This document shows positions 54,123 to 62,673 of a stretch of 64,000 nt of DNA, piece after piece. This DNA comes from Longimicrobiales bacterium (GTDB lineage Bacteria > Gemmatimonadota > Gemmatimonadetes > Longimicrobiales > Gaopeijiaceae): positions 3,702,001 to 3,766,000 of the forward strand of contig OX639991.1 of the NCBI GenBank assembly GCA_951828585.1. The letters run 5' to 3'. Under the pieces are notes generated by a model. It worked only from the letters and a program-made list of their open reading frames with translations. It did not search any database and was not told where the DNA came from. The position numbers and the translations under genes are program-made. Each line of letters begins with the position of its first letter. Position 1 is the stretch's first letter.

Positions 54123-55181
54123 TCAGGCGCCCGCGTGCCCCGCCGCCACCGGCACGGGCGGCGCTGCCAGCGAACGGCCGATGGCCCGCGCGATCGGGCC
54201 ACACTGCGCCACCAGCTCGCTGAACTGTTCCGGGTAAAGGCTCTGCGCCCCGTCGGAAAGCGCCTGCGGCGGGTCGGGATGCACCTCGATGATCAGACCG
54301 TCGGCACCCGCCGCCACCGCCGCCCTGGCCATCGGCGTCACCTTGTCGCGCACCCCGGTCGCGTGACTCGGATCGGCCACGATGGGCAAGTGCGTCAACG
54401 ACTTCACGACCGGCACGGCGGTCAGGTCGAAGACGTTGCGCGTCGCCGGATCGAAGCCGCGCACCCCCCGCTCGCAGAGCGCCACGTCGGGATTGCCCTC
54501 GCTGAGCAGGTACTCGGCCGCCAGCAGGAGTTCGGTGATCGTGGCCGACATGCCCCGCTTGAGGAGCACCGGCTTCCCGGCCCGGCCGGCCCGCTTGAGG
54601 AGCGGGTAGTTCTGCATGTTGCGGGTACCGATCTGGATCATGTCGGCGTACTCGGCGACCAGGGCCACGCTCTCCGCGTCGACGGCCTCGGTCACGATGG
54701 CCAGTCCCGTCTGCTCGCGCGCCTCGGCAAGCAACTCCAGCCCCCGCTCCTCCAGCCCCTGGAACGAATACGGCGATGTCCTCGGCTTGAACGCCCCCCC
54801 GCGCAGCACGCTCGCCCCGATGTCGCGCACCTGGGCCGCGATGTCCAGGATCTGCCCGCGTCCCTCGACGGAGCACGGACCCGCCATCAGAACCACTTCG
54901 GGTCCGCCCAGCACCGTCCCGTTGCCCAGCCGCACCAGCGTGTTCTCCTCGCGCCACTCGCGGGACACCTGCTTGTAGGGTTTCGAGACCTTGATGATCT
55001 CGCGGACGCCGGGAAGACCTTCCAGCCTAGCCGAGTCCACCCGCCCGTCGTTGCCGACGAGGCCGATGGCCGTGCGCTGGCGGCCAGGCATGGGCTTGGC
55101 CCGGTAGCCCATGTCGCCGATGGTGTCGACAACCCGCCGGATCTCGCCGGGGGTGGCCCGGTGGTGCATGACGATCAGCAC
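54123..55181 (-). CDS. 3-deoxy-7-phosphoheptulonate (DAHP) synthase, AroF-Ibeta type
   Basis: 352 residues from a GTG at 55181. The N-terminal ferredoxin-like regulatory domain ([21 protein letters not shown] ... residues 1-70) is fused to the TIM-barrel: [108 protein letters not shown] and [19 protein letters not shown]. It is the first step of the shikimate pathway, with the N-terminal domain giving Tyr/Phe feedback control in homologues such as Thermotoga. It shares its fold with kdsA in this window. Confidence 0.93.
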   Translation of the reverse strand: MLIVMHHRATPGEIRRVVDTIGDMGYRAKPMPGRQRTAIGLVGNDGRVDSARLEGLPGVREIIKVSKPYKQVSREWREENTLVRLGNGTVLGGPEVVLMAGPCSVEGRGQILDIAAQVRDIGASVLRGGAFKPRTSPYSFQGLEERGLELLAEAREQTGLAIVTEAVDAESVALVAEYADMIQIGTRNMQNYPLLKRAGRAGKPVLLKRGMSATITELLLAAEYLLSEGNPDVALCERGVRGFDPATRNVFDLTAVPVVKSLTHLPIVADPSHATGVRDKVTPMARAAVAAGADGLIIEVHPDPPQALSDGAQSLYPEQFSELVAQCGPIARAIGRSLAAPPVPVAAGHAGA

Positions 55182-55305
55182 GTTTCTGCTTCTCCAGTGG
55201 TGAAAGAACGGAGGATGATCCTACACAAGGTGGCCTCGAAGTTCTAGCAGGATGCCCCGCGGGTCTTGTCCGGCGGTGGTCCGACGGGACGGGCCGTCCA
55301 GCCTC

Positions 55306-56076
55306 CTACCCGAGGACGAACCTCTGCCCGTCGCGGGCGCACACGACCGCGCCGCCATACCCTGCTTCGCGCACGAGACGGGGGGCGGAGACGCAGTCGA
55401 GGGGCGGGTAGAGGTGGGTGAGGACGAGGACGCCGGGCCGGGCGTCCCGTGCCATGGCGGCGACGGACGACGGGGACAGGTGGGACGGGGACGGGTCCGG
55501 TTGGCCGCACTCGCTCACCAGAAGATCGACCCCGCGAAAGAACGGGCCGAGCGCGGGGTCGGGTCCGGTGTCGCCGGTGTAGCCGAGTGAGCGGTCGCCG
55601 GTCCCGACGCGAACCGCGACCGAGCTGCCGGTGTGCGGGACGGGCAGAAACCGGAGCGACAGGCCGCCGGTCGCGGCGGCGCCCCGGCAGCCGCGACGGT
55701 CAACCTCGTCATAGGCGACTTCGAACCCGGGGTCGACGATGAAGTCACCGAACGCGCGCCGCAACGCCGCCACACGGCCCTTGAGCCCGGGCGGGCCCAG
55801 CACGTGAAGGGGCTGGCTGCGCGGCGACGGAGCCGCCCACTTGAGGGCGAAGAGGAGGTGGGGAAGGTCGCCGAAATGGTCCGTGTGGTAGTGGCTGAAG
55901 ACCACGTGGGTGACTTGCCACCAGGACCTGCGGTGACGGGCCATCCCGTGTACCGCGCCGGGTCCGGCGTCGAGAAGCAGATTGTGATCGCCCGCCTCCA
56001 GCAGGTGGCAGGCCGACGACCGGTCACCCGAAGGGACGAGGGTGCCCGAGCCGATGACGGTCAGGACCGGCGTCAC
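55306..56076 (-). CDS. MBL-fold metallohydrolase (RNase Z-like)
   Basis: 256 residues from a GTG at 56076 that overlaps the smc stop (GTGA). VIGSGTLVPSGDRSSACHLLEAGDHNLLLDAGPGA, the metal motif FSHYHTDHFGDLPHLL (HxHxDH), LPVPHTGSSVAVRV, LGYTGDTGPDP (Asp ligand), and LVLTHLYPP (final His) give a complete two-metal site. It lacks a clear RNase Z exosite arm, so the substrate is uncertain. Confidence 0.85.
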   Translation of the reverse strand: MTPVLTVIGSGTLVPSGDRSSACHLLEAGDHNLLLDAGPGAVHGMARHRRSWWQVTHVVFSHYHTDHFGDLPHLLFALKWAAPSPRSQPLHVLGPPGLKGRVAALRRAFGDFIVDPGFEVAYDEVDRRGCRGAAATGGLSLRFLPVPHTGSSVAVRVGTGDRSLGYTGDTGPDPALGPFFRGVDLLVSECGQPDPSPSHLSPSSVAAMARDARPGVLVLTHLYPPLDCVSAPRLVREAGYGGAVVCARDGQRFVLG

Positions 56077-59000
56077 GCGGCCGTTCCCGCCTCCCCCGTC
56101 CTCCCCTCCAGCCGCACGCCCACGATCGAGGACACTCCCGGTTCCTCCATCGTCACCCCGTAGATCCAGTCGGCCGCCTCGATAGTCCGGGGATTGTGGG
56201 TGATGACCACGAACTGGGTGTCGGCCTTGAACCCCTGCAACAGACGGATGAATCGTCCTATGTTGGACTCGTCCAGGGGAGCGTCCACCTCGTCGAGGAC
56301 ACAGAAGGGACTCGGCTTGACCAGGTAGATTCCGAAGAGGAGAGACAGGGCCGTCAGGGCCCGTTCGCCCCCCGAGAGCAGATCGATGCGCTGCGTGCGC
56401 TTGCCCCTGGGCGCGGCATGGATTTCCACGCGCGACTCGAGCGGGTTTTCCGGGTCCGAGAGCCACAGGTTGGCCTCGCCGCCGCTGAAGAGGTACTCGA
56501 AGGTGCGCTGGAAGTTCTCCCGGATCGCCTCGAAGCTCGTCATGAAGAGTTCGGTGGCGGTGGCGTTGATCCGCCGGATCGCCGCGCGCAGGTCGTTGCG
56601 GGCGGCGACCAGGTCCTCCTGCTGCCGCACCAGGAAGTCGAGGCGCTCGCTCTCCTCGGCGTGCTCCTCGACGGCCAGCATGTTGACCGCCCCGATCCGT
56701 CCCAGCCGCGTGACGATGTCCGATAGTTCGGCCCGCAGTTCGTCCGGGTCGCCCTCCGCGGGCTCGGCCTCGTCCACCAGGATCTCCAGCGACCGGCCCC
56801 ACTCCGTCTCGAGCCGCTCCCCGATGCGAGCGGCCCGGTTGCGGAGCTCCTGCCGCTGCATCTCCAACTGGTGTTCGCGTCCGATCGCGGCGCGTTCCCG
56901 GTCGCGGACCTCGCGTGCCCGCCGCTCCGCCGCGGCCACCGTCTCCGAGGCGTTACGCAGGGCGCGGTCGTGCTCGGCCAGTACGCCCCGCACCTCGTCC
57001 CGCCTGCCGAACAGCGTCTGCAGGGTCTCCTGACCCTCGCGGCGGATCTCCCGGGCCGCGGCCATCTCCGCGCCCAGCGTGTCGGACTCGCGGCCCAGTT
57101 CCGCGATGCGGGCCGCCGCGCGGCCGACGGCGGCCTCCCTGTCGGAGATGCGCCCGTTGAGGCGGGCGTACTCACTCTCCAGCCGGGCGGCACGCACGGC
57201 CATCTCGGATTCGGCCGCGCGCGCCTGTTCCCACTCGGCGTGGGCGGCGGCATGCACATCACGCAATCGGTCCAGCCGGCTCGTCAATGCGCCCTCGTCC
57301 TGGTGCAGCCGCGCCAGTTCCTTCGCGGCCGCCCTGCCCCGCTCCCCCGCCCTGTCGCGCGCGGCTCTCGTGCCCTCGAGTTGCCGCGAGATCTCCTCCT
57401 GGTGCCGGGTCAGCCGCGCGCGGCGATCGGTCTGCGCCCTCGCACCGGCCTCGGCCGCGCGGGCATCGTCCCGCGTGGCCAGGAGTCGTTCGGAGGCCGT
57501 GTCGGCCTCCTTCTCGCACTCCTCATGTTCACGGTCCAGAAGGCCGCGGGTCTCGCGCGCCTCCACGAGGTCGCGCCCGGCGGAGGCCAGCGCGTCCTCG
57601 AGCGCTTCCAGCCGGCTGGTCCGCTCCAGGTGCCCTTCCGCCCCCTGTTCCGGCACGAGGTGGAGCGCACCCAGGACATCGGTCCAGACACCATCCGCGA
57701 CGGCAGCGTGGTCTTCTCCGCCGTCGCCCGCGTTGTTCGCCGAGCCCGACGCTCCTGCCCCGAATTCCACCCCGCCAAGCAGGGCCTCGGCCCACGGTCC
57801 GCCCTCGCCGAAAGCGGTCACCCCAGCCGGAAGCGGTCCCTGCGTTTCCGGCGGCGCGTCCAGCGGCAGGAGCACCAGTCCCGCCTCGCGGCCGGGCTCC
57901 GAACGGTACCAGTGCGCGATCCGGCCGGCGTCATCGGCGCTGCCGACCACCAACGCCCGACCGAAGTGCCCCAGCACCGCATCCACCATACGGGGCGCCA
58001 CCCCGGTCACCTGCACATAGTCCGAGAGGATTCCGCGCACGCACTCGGGCAGCGCCTCTCGCGCGGCCCGGGCCACCGCCTCCATCCCCTCGCGGGAACC
58101 GCCCACGCGCCCGAGCGCCGCGAACTCCGCGTCCAGCGCCGCAGCCCGTCCCTCCGCTTCCCTCTCGGCGTCGCGGGCCGCAATCAGCCGCTCCCGCACC
58201 AGGGCCACGCGGCGGCGCGCCCGGCCCACTTCCCGTTCCGCCTCCCCAGCCCTTCTGGCCGTCTGGTCGCGGCGGTCCGAGAAGAGGTCACCCTGCGTCT
58301 GCAATTCCCTGAGCGCTCCCGCTCCCTCCCGCGACTCCGCCGACAGGCGATCGAACCTGTGCCCCAGCTCCCGGGACTGCAGACGGGCGCTGTCGCGATC
58401 GCCCTCGGCCCGGGCGACCGCCCTCGCGATCGCGCTTGCCTGTTCCTCCAGTCCCCGGACCTCGTCGCGGGCGGCCTCCACGCGCTGGCGTGCCTCGGCG
58501 GCCGCAGTCACTCGCGATGTCAACTCTGCTTTACATTCTGTCAACGCTGAATGACATTTGTCCCGTTCTGCCTTCAGCGTAACCACCTCGTCTTCGGACC
58601 TGACCCGGAGCGCCGCCAGCGAAGTCTCCTCCGCCGAGATCTGCACAAGGCGTCGATCTCCCCCGGCGATCCTCTCCTCCGCAACGGCCACTCTCTTCTC
58701 CACCCGGGCAAGCTCCGTTACCACGGCATCGAGGTGCCCGGCCGCCTCCACGCGCGCCTTCTCGGCCTCGAGGTGCTCCAACCGGGCCTGCTCCAGCGCA
58801 GCCTCGGCCGTGCCCAATCCCGCCGCCATCCCGGCGGCCTCCTCGCGCCCCCTCGCGAGCTCATCCTCGATGCGGGCCAGGCTGGTGTCCATATCGGCCA
58901 TATCCAGCCGGGCGACCGCGACCTCCACATCCAGCCGCCGCTTGCGCATCTCGCGGTATCTCTGCGCCTTGCCCTTCTGGCGGGCCAGCGACCGGACCTT

Positions 59001-59600
59001 GCTCCGCACCTCGGCGATCACGTCCTCCAGACGCTGCAGATCGGTCTCCGAGGTCTCCAGACGCCTGAGCGCGGCGCGGCGGCGGTCCTTGTACTTGCCG
59101 ATCCCGGCCGCCTCCTCGAAGAGCGAGCGGCGCTCGTCGGTGCGTTCCGAGAGGATGGCGTCGATCATGCGGATCTCGATGATCGAGTACGCGTTGGCCC
59201 CCAGTCCGGTGTCCCGGCACAGGTCCACGATGTCGCGCAACCGGCACGAGGAGCGGTTCAGCCGGTAGTCGCTCCCCCCGTCCCGAAAGACCGTTCGACC
59301 GATCTCCACCACCTCGTAGGGCACCGGGAGCGCGCCGTCGTCGTTGGAGACCACCATCGACACGGCCCCGCGGTTGACCGCCCTCCGCGACACCGTGCCC
59401 TGGAAGATCACCTCCTCCATTCTGGCACCGCGAATGGCCGTGGGACGCTGCTCGCCCAACACCCAGCGGATCGCGTCGCCGATGTTCGACTTGCCGCACC
59501 CGTTGGGTCCCACGATCGCCGTGATTCCGTCGTGGAACCCGATGCGGGTCGGGTCGGGAAACGACTTGAAGCCGTGGAGGTGCAGTGACTTGAGCTTCAT
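56073..59600 (-). CDS. smc: Chromosome segregation protein SMC
   Basis: 1175 residues, full length. N-terminal Walker A IVGPNGCGKSNIGDAIRWVLGE; R-loop and Q-loop regions (FQGTVSRRAVNRGAVSMVVSN); coiled coil ~170-500; hinge ~510-630 (LPECVRGILSDYVQVTGVAPRMVDAVLGHFGRALVVGS); second coiled coil; signature LLSGGERALTALSLLFGIYLVKPSPFCVLDEVDAPLDESNIGRFIRLL. It is an ATP-driven condensin for chromosome folding. Codons for residues ~347-360 (KCHSALTECKAELT) are AT-rich, unlike the surrounding gene, and match other AT-rich islands in the window. Confidence 0.96.
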   Translation of the reverse strand: MKLKSLHLHGFKSFPDPTRIGFHDGITAIVGPNGCGKSNIGDAIRWVLGEQRPTAIRGARMEEVIFQGTVSRRAVNRGAVSMVVSNDDGALPVPYEVVEIGRTVFRDGGSDYRLNRSSCRLRDIVDLCRDTGLGANAYSIIEIRMIDAILSERTDERRSLFEEAAGIGKYKDRRRAALRRLETSETDLQRLEDVIAEVRSKVRSLARQKGKAQRYREMRKRRLDVEVAVARLDMADMDTSLARIEDELARGREEAAGMAAGLGTAEAALEQARLEHLEAEKARVEAAGHLDAVVTELARVEKRVAVAEERIAGGDRRLVQISAEETSLAALRVRSEDEVVTLKAERDKCHSALTECKAELTSRVTAAAEARQRVEAARDEVRGLEEQASAIARAVARAEGDRDSARLQSRELGHRFDRLSAESREGAGALRELQTQGDLFSDRRDQTARRAGEAEREVGRARRRVALVRERLIAARDAEREAEGRAAALDAEFAALGRVGGSREGMEAVARAAREALPECVRGILSDYVQVTGVAPRMVDAVLGHFGRALVVGSADDAGRIAHWYRSEPGREAGLVLLPLDAPPETQGPLPAGVTAFGEGGPWAEALLGGVEFGAGASGSANNAGDGGEDHAAVADGVWTDVLGALHLVPEQGAEGHLERTSRLEALEDALASAGRDLVEARETRGLLDREHEECEKEADTASERLLATRDDARAAEAGARAQTDRRARLTRHQEEISRQLEGTRAARDRAGERGRAAAKELARLHQDEGALTSRLDRLRDVHAAAHAEWEQARAAESEMAVRAARLESEYARLNGRISDREAAVGRAAARIAELGRESDTLGAEMAAAREIRREGQETLQTLFGRRDEVRGVLAEHDRALRNASETVAAAERRAREVRDRERAAIGREHQLEMQRQELRNRAARIGERLETEWGRSLEILVDEAEPAEGDPDELRAELSDIVTRLGRIGAVNMLAVEEHAEESERLDFLVRQQEDLVAARNDLRAAIRRINATATELFMTSFEAIRENFQRTFEYLFSGGEANLWLSDPENPLESRVEIHAAPRGKRTQRIDLLSGGERALTALSLLFGIYLVKPSPFCVLDEVDAPLDESNIGRFIRLLQGFKADTQFVVITHNPRTIEAADWIYGVTMEEPGVSSIVGVRLEGRTGEAGTAA
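58521..58562. repeat. AT-rich island within the smc coiled coil
   Basis: Positions 58524-58540 match, with 15 of 17 bases, the reverse complement of the hairpin region around 28853-28869 (shared CTTTACATT core). The segment keeps the smc frame and encodes part of the first coiled coil. Confidence 0.5.
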
Positions 59601-59604
59601 CGCC

Positions 59605-59970
59605 TCAAGCGTCCTCGATCGCTATCGACGTGGCGTCCCCCCACAGTGCCTCGAGCCGGTAGAAGTCGCGGACGGCCGGGTGGAAGACGTGCACGACGTA
59701 GTCGATGTAGTCCAGGAGTACCCAGCGGCCCTCCTTCAGGCCCTCGACGTGGTCGGGCCGGTTGCCGTCATCCCGGGCGGAATCGAGGATATGGTCCGCG
59801 ATGGCACGCACCTGGATGTCGGAACGCCCGGTCACGATCACGAAGAAGTCGGTGGCGCTGGAGATGTGGCGCAGGTCGAGAACGGTAATGTCACCGGCCT
59901 TGCGTTCCTGGGCATGGCGGACGGCCTGGCGGACCTGTGGCGGCATCTCGAAGGCGACCGGCTCGCTCAC
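59605..59970 (-). CDS. rsfS: Ribosome silencing factor RsfS
   Basis: 121 residues, standard. AVRHAQERKAGDITVLDLRHISSATDFFVIVTGRSDIQVRAIADHILDSARD and GRWVLLDYIDYVVHVFHPAVRDFYRLEALWGDA match the RsfS/Iojap fold. It binds L14 and blocks subunit joining in slow growth. It is downstream of rplI and four bases ahead of smc. Confidence 0.94.
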   Translation of the reverse strand: MSEPVAFEMPPQVRQAVRHAQERKAGDITVLDLRHISSATDFFVIVTGRSDIQVRAIADHILDSARDDGNRPDHVEGLKEGRWVLLDYIDYVVHVFHPAVRDFYRLEALWGDATSIAIEDA

Positions 59971-59991
59971 GTGTCTACCCCGGCGCGCTCG

Positions 59992-60447
59992 TCAATCCTC
60001 TTCGGCCTCCACGACCACGAGCAGTTCGACCTCGACCCCCGACAGGTAACGGATCGGAACCCGGTGCTCGCCCACCGACTTGATCGGTTCGGAGAGGTGC
60101 ACCGCCCGCCGGTCCAGTTCGAAGTCGAGCCCCGACTCCTCCACCTTCTCGCAGATGTCGCGCACGGTCACCGACCCAAAGAGCTGCCCTTCGTCGCCCG
60201 CCCGAGCGGACACGGTGATCGTGAGGTCCTCGAGGCGCGCGGCCTGGCGGCTGGCCTCCAGGTAGTCGCGGCGCTCCAGCTCCTCGCGGTGCCGGGACTC
60301 CTCTTCGATCCGGCGGAGGTTGGCCGCCGAAGCCATGTAGGCAAGGCCCTTGGGCAAGAGGTAGTTGCGCGCGTATCCCGGCTTGACGCTCACGACATCG
60401 CCGGCCTGCCCCAAGGTGGCAACCTTCTGTCGCAGAATCAGCTTCAT
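59992..60447 (-). CDS. rplI: 50S ribosomal protein L9
   Basis: 151 residues, standard. MKLILRQKVATLGQAGDVVSVKPGYARNYLLPKGLAYMAS is the L9 N-terminal rRNA-binding domain, followed by the long helix (NLRRIEEESRHREELERRDYLEASRQAARLEDL) and the C-terminal domain with LFGSVTVRDICE. It is three bases downstream of the S6-S18 gene, as in the usual rpsF-rpsR-rplI operon. Confidence 0.96.
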   Translation of the reverse strand: MKLILRQKVATLGQAGDVVSVKPGYARNYLLPKGLAYMASAANLRRIEEESRHREELERRDYLEASRQAARLEDLTITVSARAGDEGQLFGSVTVRDICEKVEESGLDFELDRRAVHLSEPIKSVGEHRVPIRYLSGVEVELLVVVEAEED

Positions 60448-60450
60448 CGA

Positions 60451-61143
60451 TCAGCCCTCGTGGTCGCGGATGTAGGGGAGAAGCGCCAGGAACCGGGCCC
60501 GCTTGATGGCAGTGCCGAGCTGACGCTGGAAACGCGCGGTCACCTTCGTGGTGCGCTTCGGCAGGATCTTGCCCTGATCGGTGAGGAAGCGGGCCAGCGT
60601 GGTCACGTCCTTGTAGTTCAGCAGGACGATCGGCGGACCCTCGTGGCGCCGCCGCCGGCCGCGGGCACCGGAGAACTCCGGCGGACCGGAGGGCTGCGGG
60701 GGCGCTTCCGCCTCGTCCGCTTCCTTGTCTTCGCCGGCCTCTTCTTCTTCCGCCTCCTGTCCATCGTCTCCGGTTTCGGCTTCGGGCTCGCCGTCGCCGG
60801 ATTCCTCGGCGGTCTGCACGGCTGGAGCCGGGCGATCGGCCAGGACCGACGCTCCCGATGTCGGCTGCCCCTCGTTGAGGACGATGAGATAGCGCATCGT
60901 TGCCTCGTCGAGCTTGAGCAGGCGTTCGAACTCGGGCAGCGCGACCGGGTCGGCGGTGACGTGAACGATCACGTAGTATCCGGTCTTCGACTTCCGGATG
61001 GGGTAGGCGAGTTGGCGCACGCCCCAGTGATCGATGGCCGTGATTTCGCCGCCGAGCACTGCATGGAAGGAATCGAGCTTCTCGTCCACGGCTTCCCACT
61101 CCAGGGCGGAATCGAGGACGTAGACGATTTCGTAGGGTCTCAT
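60451..61143 (-). CDS. Fused ribosomal proteins S6 and S18
   Basis: One uninterrupted 230-residue reading frame. Residues 1-~100 are a complete S6: [64 protein letters not shown]. Residues ~108-160 are an acidic Glu/Asp/Ala-rich linker. Residues ~160-230 are a complete S18: [63 protein letters not shown], without the zinc cysteines. No ATG, or in-frame GTG or TTG, lies near the S18 start, so S18 can only be made as part of the fusion unless it is cleaved. S6 and S18 are direct neighbours and bind each other in the 30S platform. Gene order with rplI is otherwise normal. Confidence 0.93.
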   Translation of the reverse strand: MRPYEIVYVLDSALEWEAVDEKLDSFHAVLGGEITAIDHWGVRQLAYPIRKSKTGYYVIVHVTADPVALPEFERLLKLDEATMRYLIVLNEGQPTSGASVLADRPAPAVQTAEESGDGEPEAETGDDGQEAEEEEAGEDKEADEAEAPPQPSGPPEFSGARGRRRRHEGPPIVLLNYKDVTTLARFLTDQGKILPKRTTKVTARFQRQLGTAIKRARFLALLPYIRDHEG

Positions 61144-61180
61144 CGTTGCGGGAACTCCCTTGGACCGTGGTGCATGACGG

Positions 61181-61202
61181 GCTCCGCATTCCCGGGCGGA
61201 GC
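61181..61202 (-). promoter_or_regulatory. Leader hairpin of the S6-S18 gene, possible autoregulatory site
   Basis: Perfect 7-bp stem GCTCCGC / GCGGAGC with an 8-base loop CCGGGAAT (minus strand), starting about 38 bases before the ATG. In many bacteria the S6:S18 complex represses its own mRNA by binding a leader element with a conserved CCG in a loop or bulge; the loop here contains CCG. A -10-like TATATT (61223-61218) lies just upstream. Confidence 0.4.
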
Positions 61203-61399
61203 GGGTTTGGCTCCCGGAATATAGCGGAAGACTTCCTGCCGCAGGTAGTGTGGTGCCAGGCGGCAAGGCCTCGGACGGGATTCGTCTCGAATGCCAGTGG
61301 GATCCCGTCCCCACAATGCCGACGAGGGCTCTTTGCGCTGGCGCGGGACCCCGGGCTTGCTTACGCTTTTTCTCCACCGCCAAAGAAGAGGGGGGATGC

Positions 61400-62482
61400 A
61401 TGGACTTCACATTCGTCGGTTCACCGAACAGCGAGACCTTCCGCTGGTTCGCCGATGGGTTGCGGGAAGTGATGGAATCGGAGGGCCATCGGTTTACCGA
61501 CGAATCCGGGGACGCCAAGCTCGTCTTCAACTTCTTTCCCAGGGGCCGGCCGCGTCCGTTCAGGCGCCGCGCGCAAGCCGTCTTCGTGTGCGCGGTCACC
61601 GAGTTCCCGCATCCTTTCACCGATCACATCGCGCAGGGATACCCCACGCTTCCGCGGGCGCTCGCCAATCTGGCCGTGGGGCTGGTGCCCGAGGGCAACG
61701 GCGACCCCGACGCCCACTTCATCACGATGGAGCAGGGACACTACGTCGTCGCCAACCACGCCGGCCGAGACAGCTACTTCCGACAGGTCTACGCCCGCAT
61801 CCATCCCATGGCGTCGTCAACGCTGGTGATCAACAATTTCTTCCAGGACGACCTTCCCGAGGACCTCTGGAACGGGGACGAGATCACCGCTTCCATCTGT
61901 CGCGCGGGCCGCCAACTCGATGAGCTGGATCTTCTGCCCGCGCCCTTCCCGATGGACGAGCTTCTGTCCCCGAGGGATTTCCGGCACATCAAACGCCTCT
62001 TCGGCATCGGGGGACTCTCGTACGGCAACATCTCGGCGCGCTACGACGCCGACTGGTTTTGGATGAGCGCCAGCGGGGTCGACAAATCCAGACTGAGCAG
62101 AATCGGGCAGGACATCCTGATGGTGAAGGACTACGACACCGCGCGGAACGGGATGATCGTGAGCCATCCGCCAGGGGTGGAGCCGCGCCGCGTTTCGGTT
62201 GACGCGATCGAACACTGGATGATCTACCAGGAGCACCCGGAGGTGGGCGCCATCCTGCACGTGCACGGCTGGATGGACGGCATTCGCTCCACCGAGTTCA
62301 ACTACCCCTGCGGTACCTACGAACTGGGTCAGGCGGTGGCCGACATTGTGCGCGAGGACGAGGATCCGGGGCATTGTGTGGTCGGGCTCAAGAATCACGG
62401 CCTGACGATCATCGGCACGGACCTGGACGAGATCTTCGAGCGGGTGGAGGGGAAGATCCTGCGCACGGTGCCGATGGACTGA
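61400..62482 (+). CDS. Class II aldolase/adducin-family protein
   Basis: 360 residues from the ATG at 61400, with a strong GAGGGGGG ribosome site just upstream. The N-terminal ~170 residues are not recognised. The C-terminal part is a class II aldolase/adducin fold: [54 protein letters not shown] (the His pair of the metal site), and [29 protein letters not shown] with the third His. Members act on sugar phosphates (fuculose, ribulose, methylthioribulose), but the N-terminal extension is unusual for those. It stands alone; the 256-base upstream gap holds the divergent S6-S18 leader. Confidence 0.75.
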   Translation: MDFTFVGSPNSETFRWFADGLREVMESEGHRFTDESGDAKLVFNFFPRGRPRPFRRRAQAVFVCAVTEFPHPFTDHIAQGYPTLPRALANLAVGLVPEGNGDPDAHFITMEQGHYVVANHAGRDSYFRQVYARIHPMASSTLVINNFFQDDLPEDLWNGDEITASICRAGRQLDELDLLPAPFPMDELLSPRDFRHIKRLFGIGGLSYGNISARYDADWFWMSASGVDKSRLSRIGQDILMVKDYDTARNGMIVSHPPGVEPRRVSVDAIEHWMIYQEHPEVGAILHVHGWMDGIRSTEFNYPCGTYELGQAVADIVREDEDPGHCVVGLKNHGLTIIGTDLDEIFERVEGKILRTVPMD

Positions 62483-62673
62483 GCGGCGGATGGTGGCCGG
62501 GTCCGCCCAGGGGTCAGCCGGATTCCGGGCCGGATCGTCCGAACGTTGAGGGGGTATTTGGGGGGTGGTAGTAGTTTGCGCCTCTTGGACCGCTCATCTT
62601 CACAAGACGCCAGGAGACCTTTGGGCCGCGCCCGGCCGGGTCGACCTTCCCGCCAACCAATAGTGGACAGGAG

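Noticed and set aside
55246-55280. Another repeat copy (CTAGCAGG ... TCTTGTCC) after the DAHP synthase start
   Set aside because: Only short words match and neither terminus is intact; too weak to call.
56869-58550. Long plus-strand ORF within smc
   Set aside because: The minus strand is an unbroken SMC coiled coil and hinge; the plus-strand product is Arg/Pro/Gly-rich without domains.
60451-61143. Separate S18 start hidden in another frame
   Set aside because: No ATG occurs near the S18 start in any frame; the nearby out-of-frame GTG leads into a different, non-S18 peptide.
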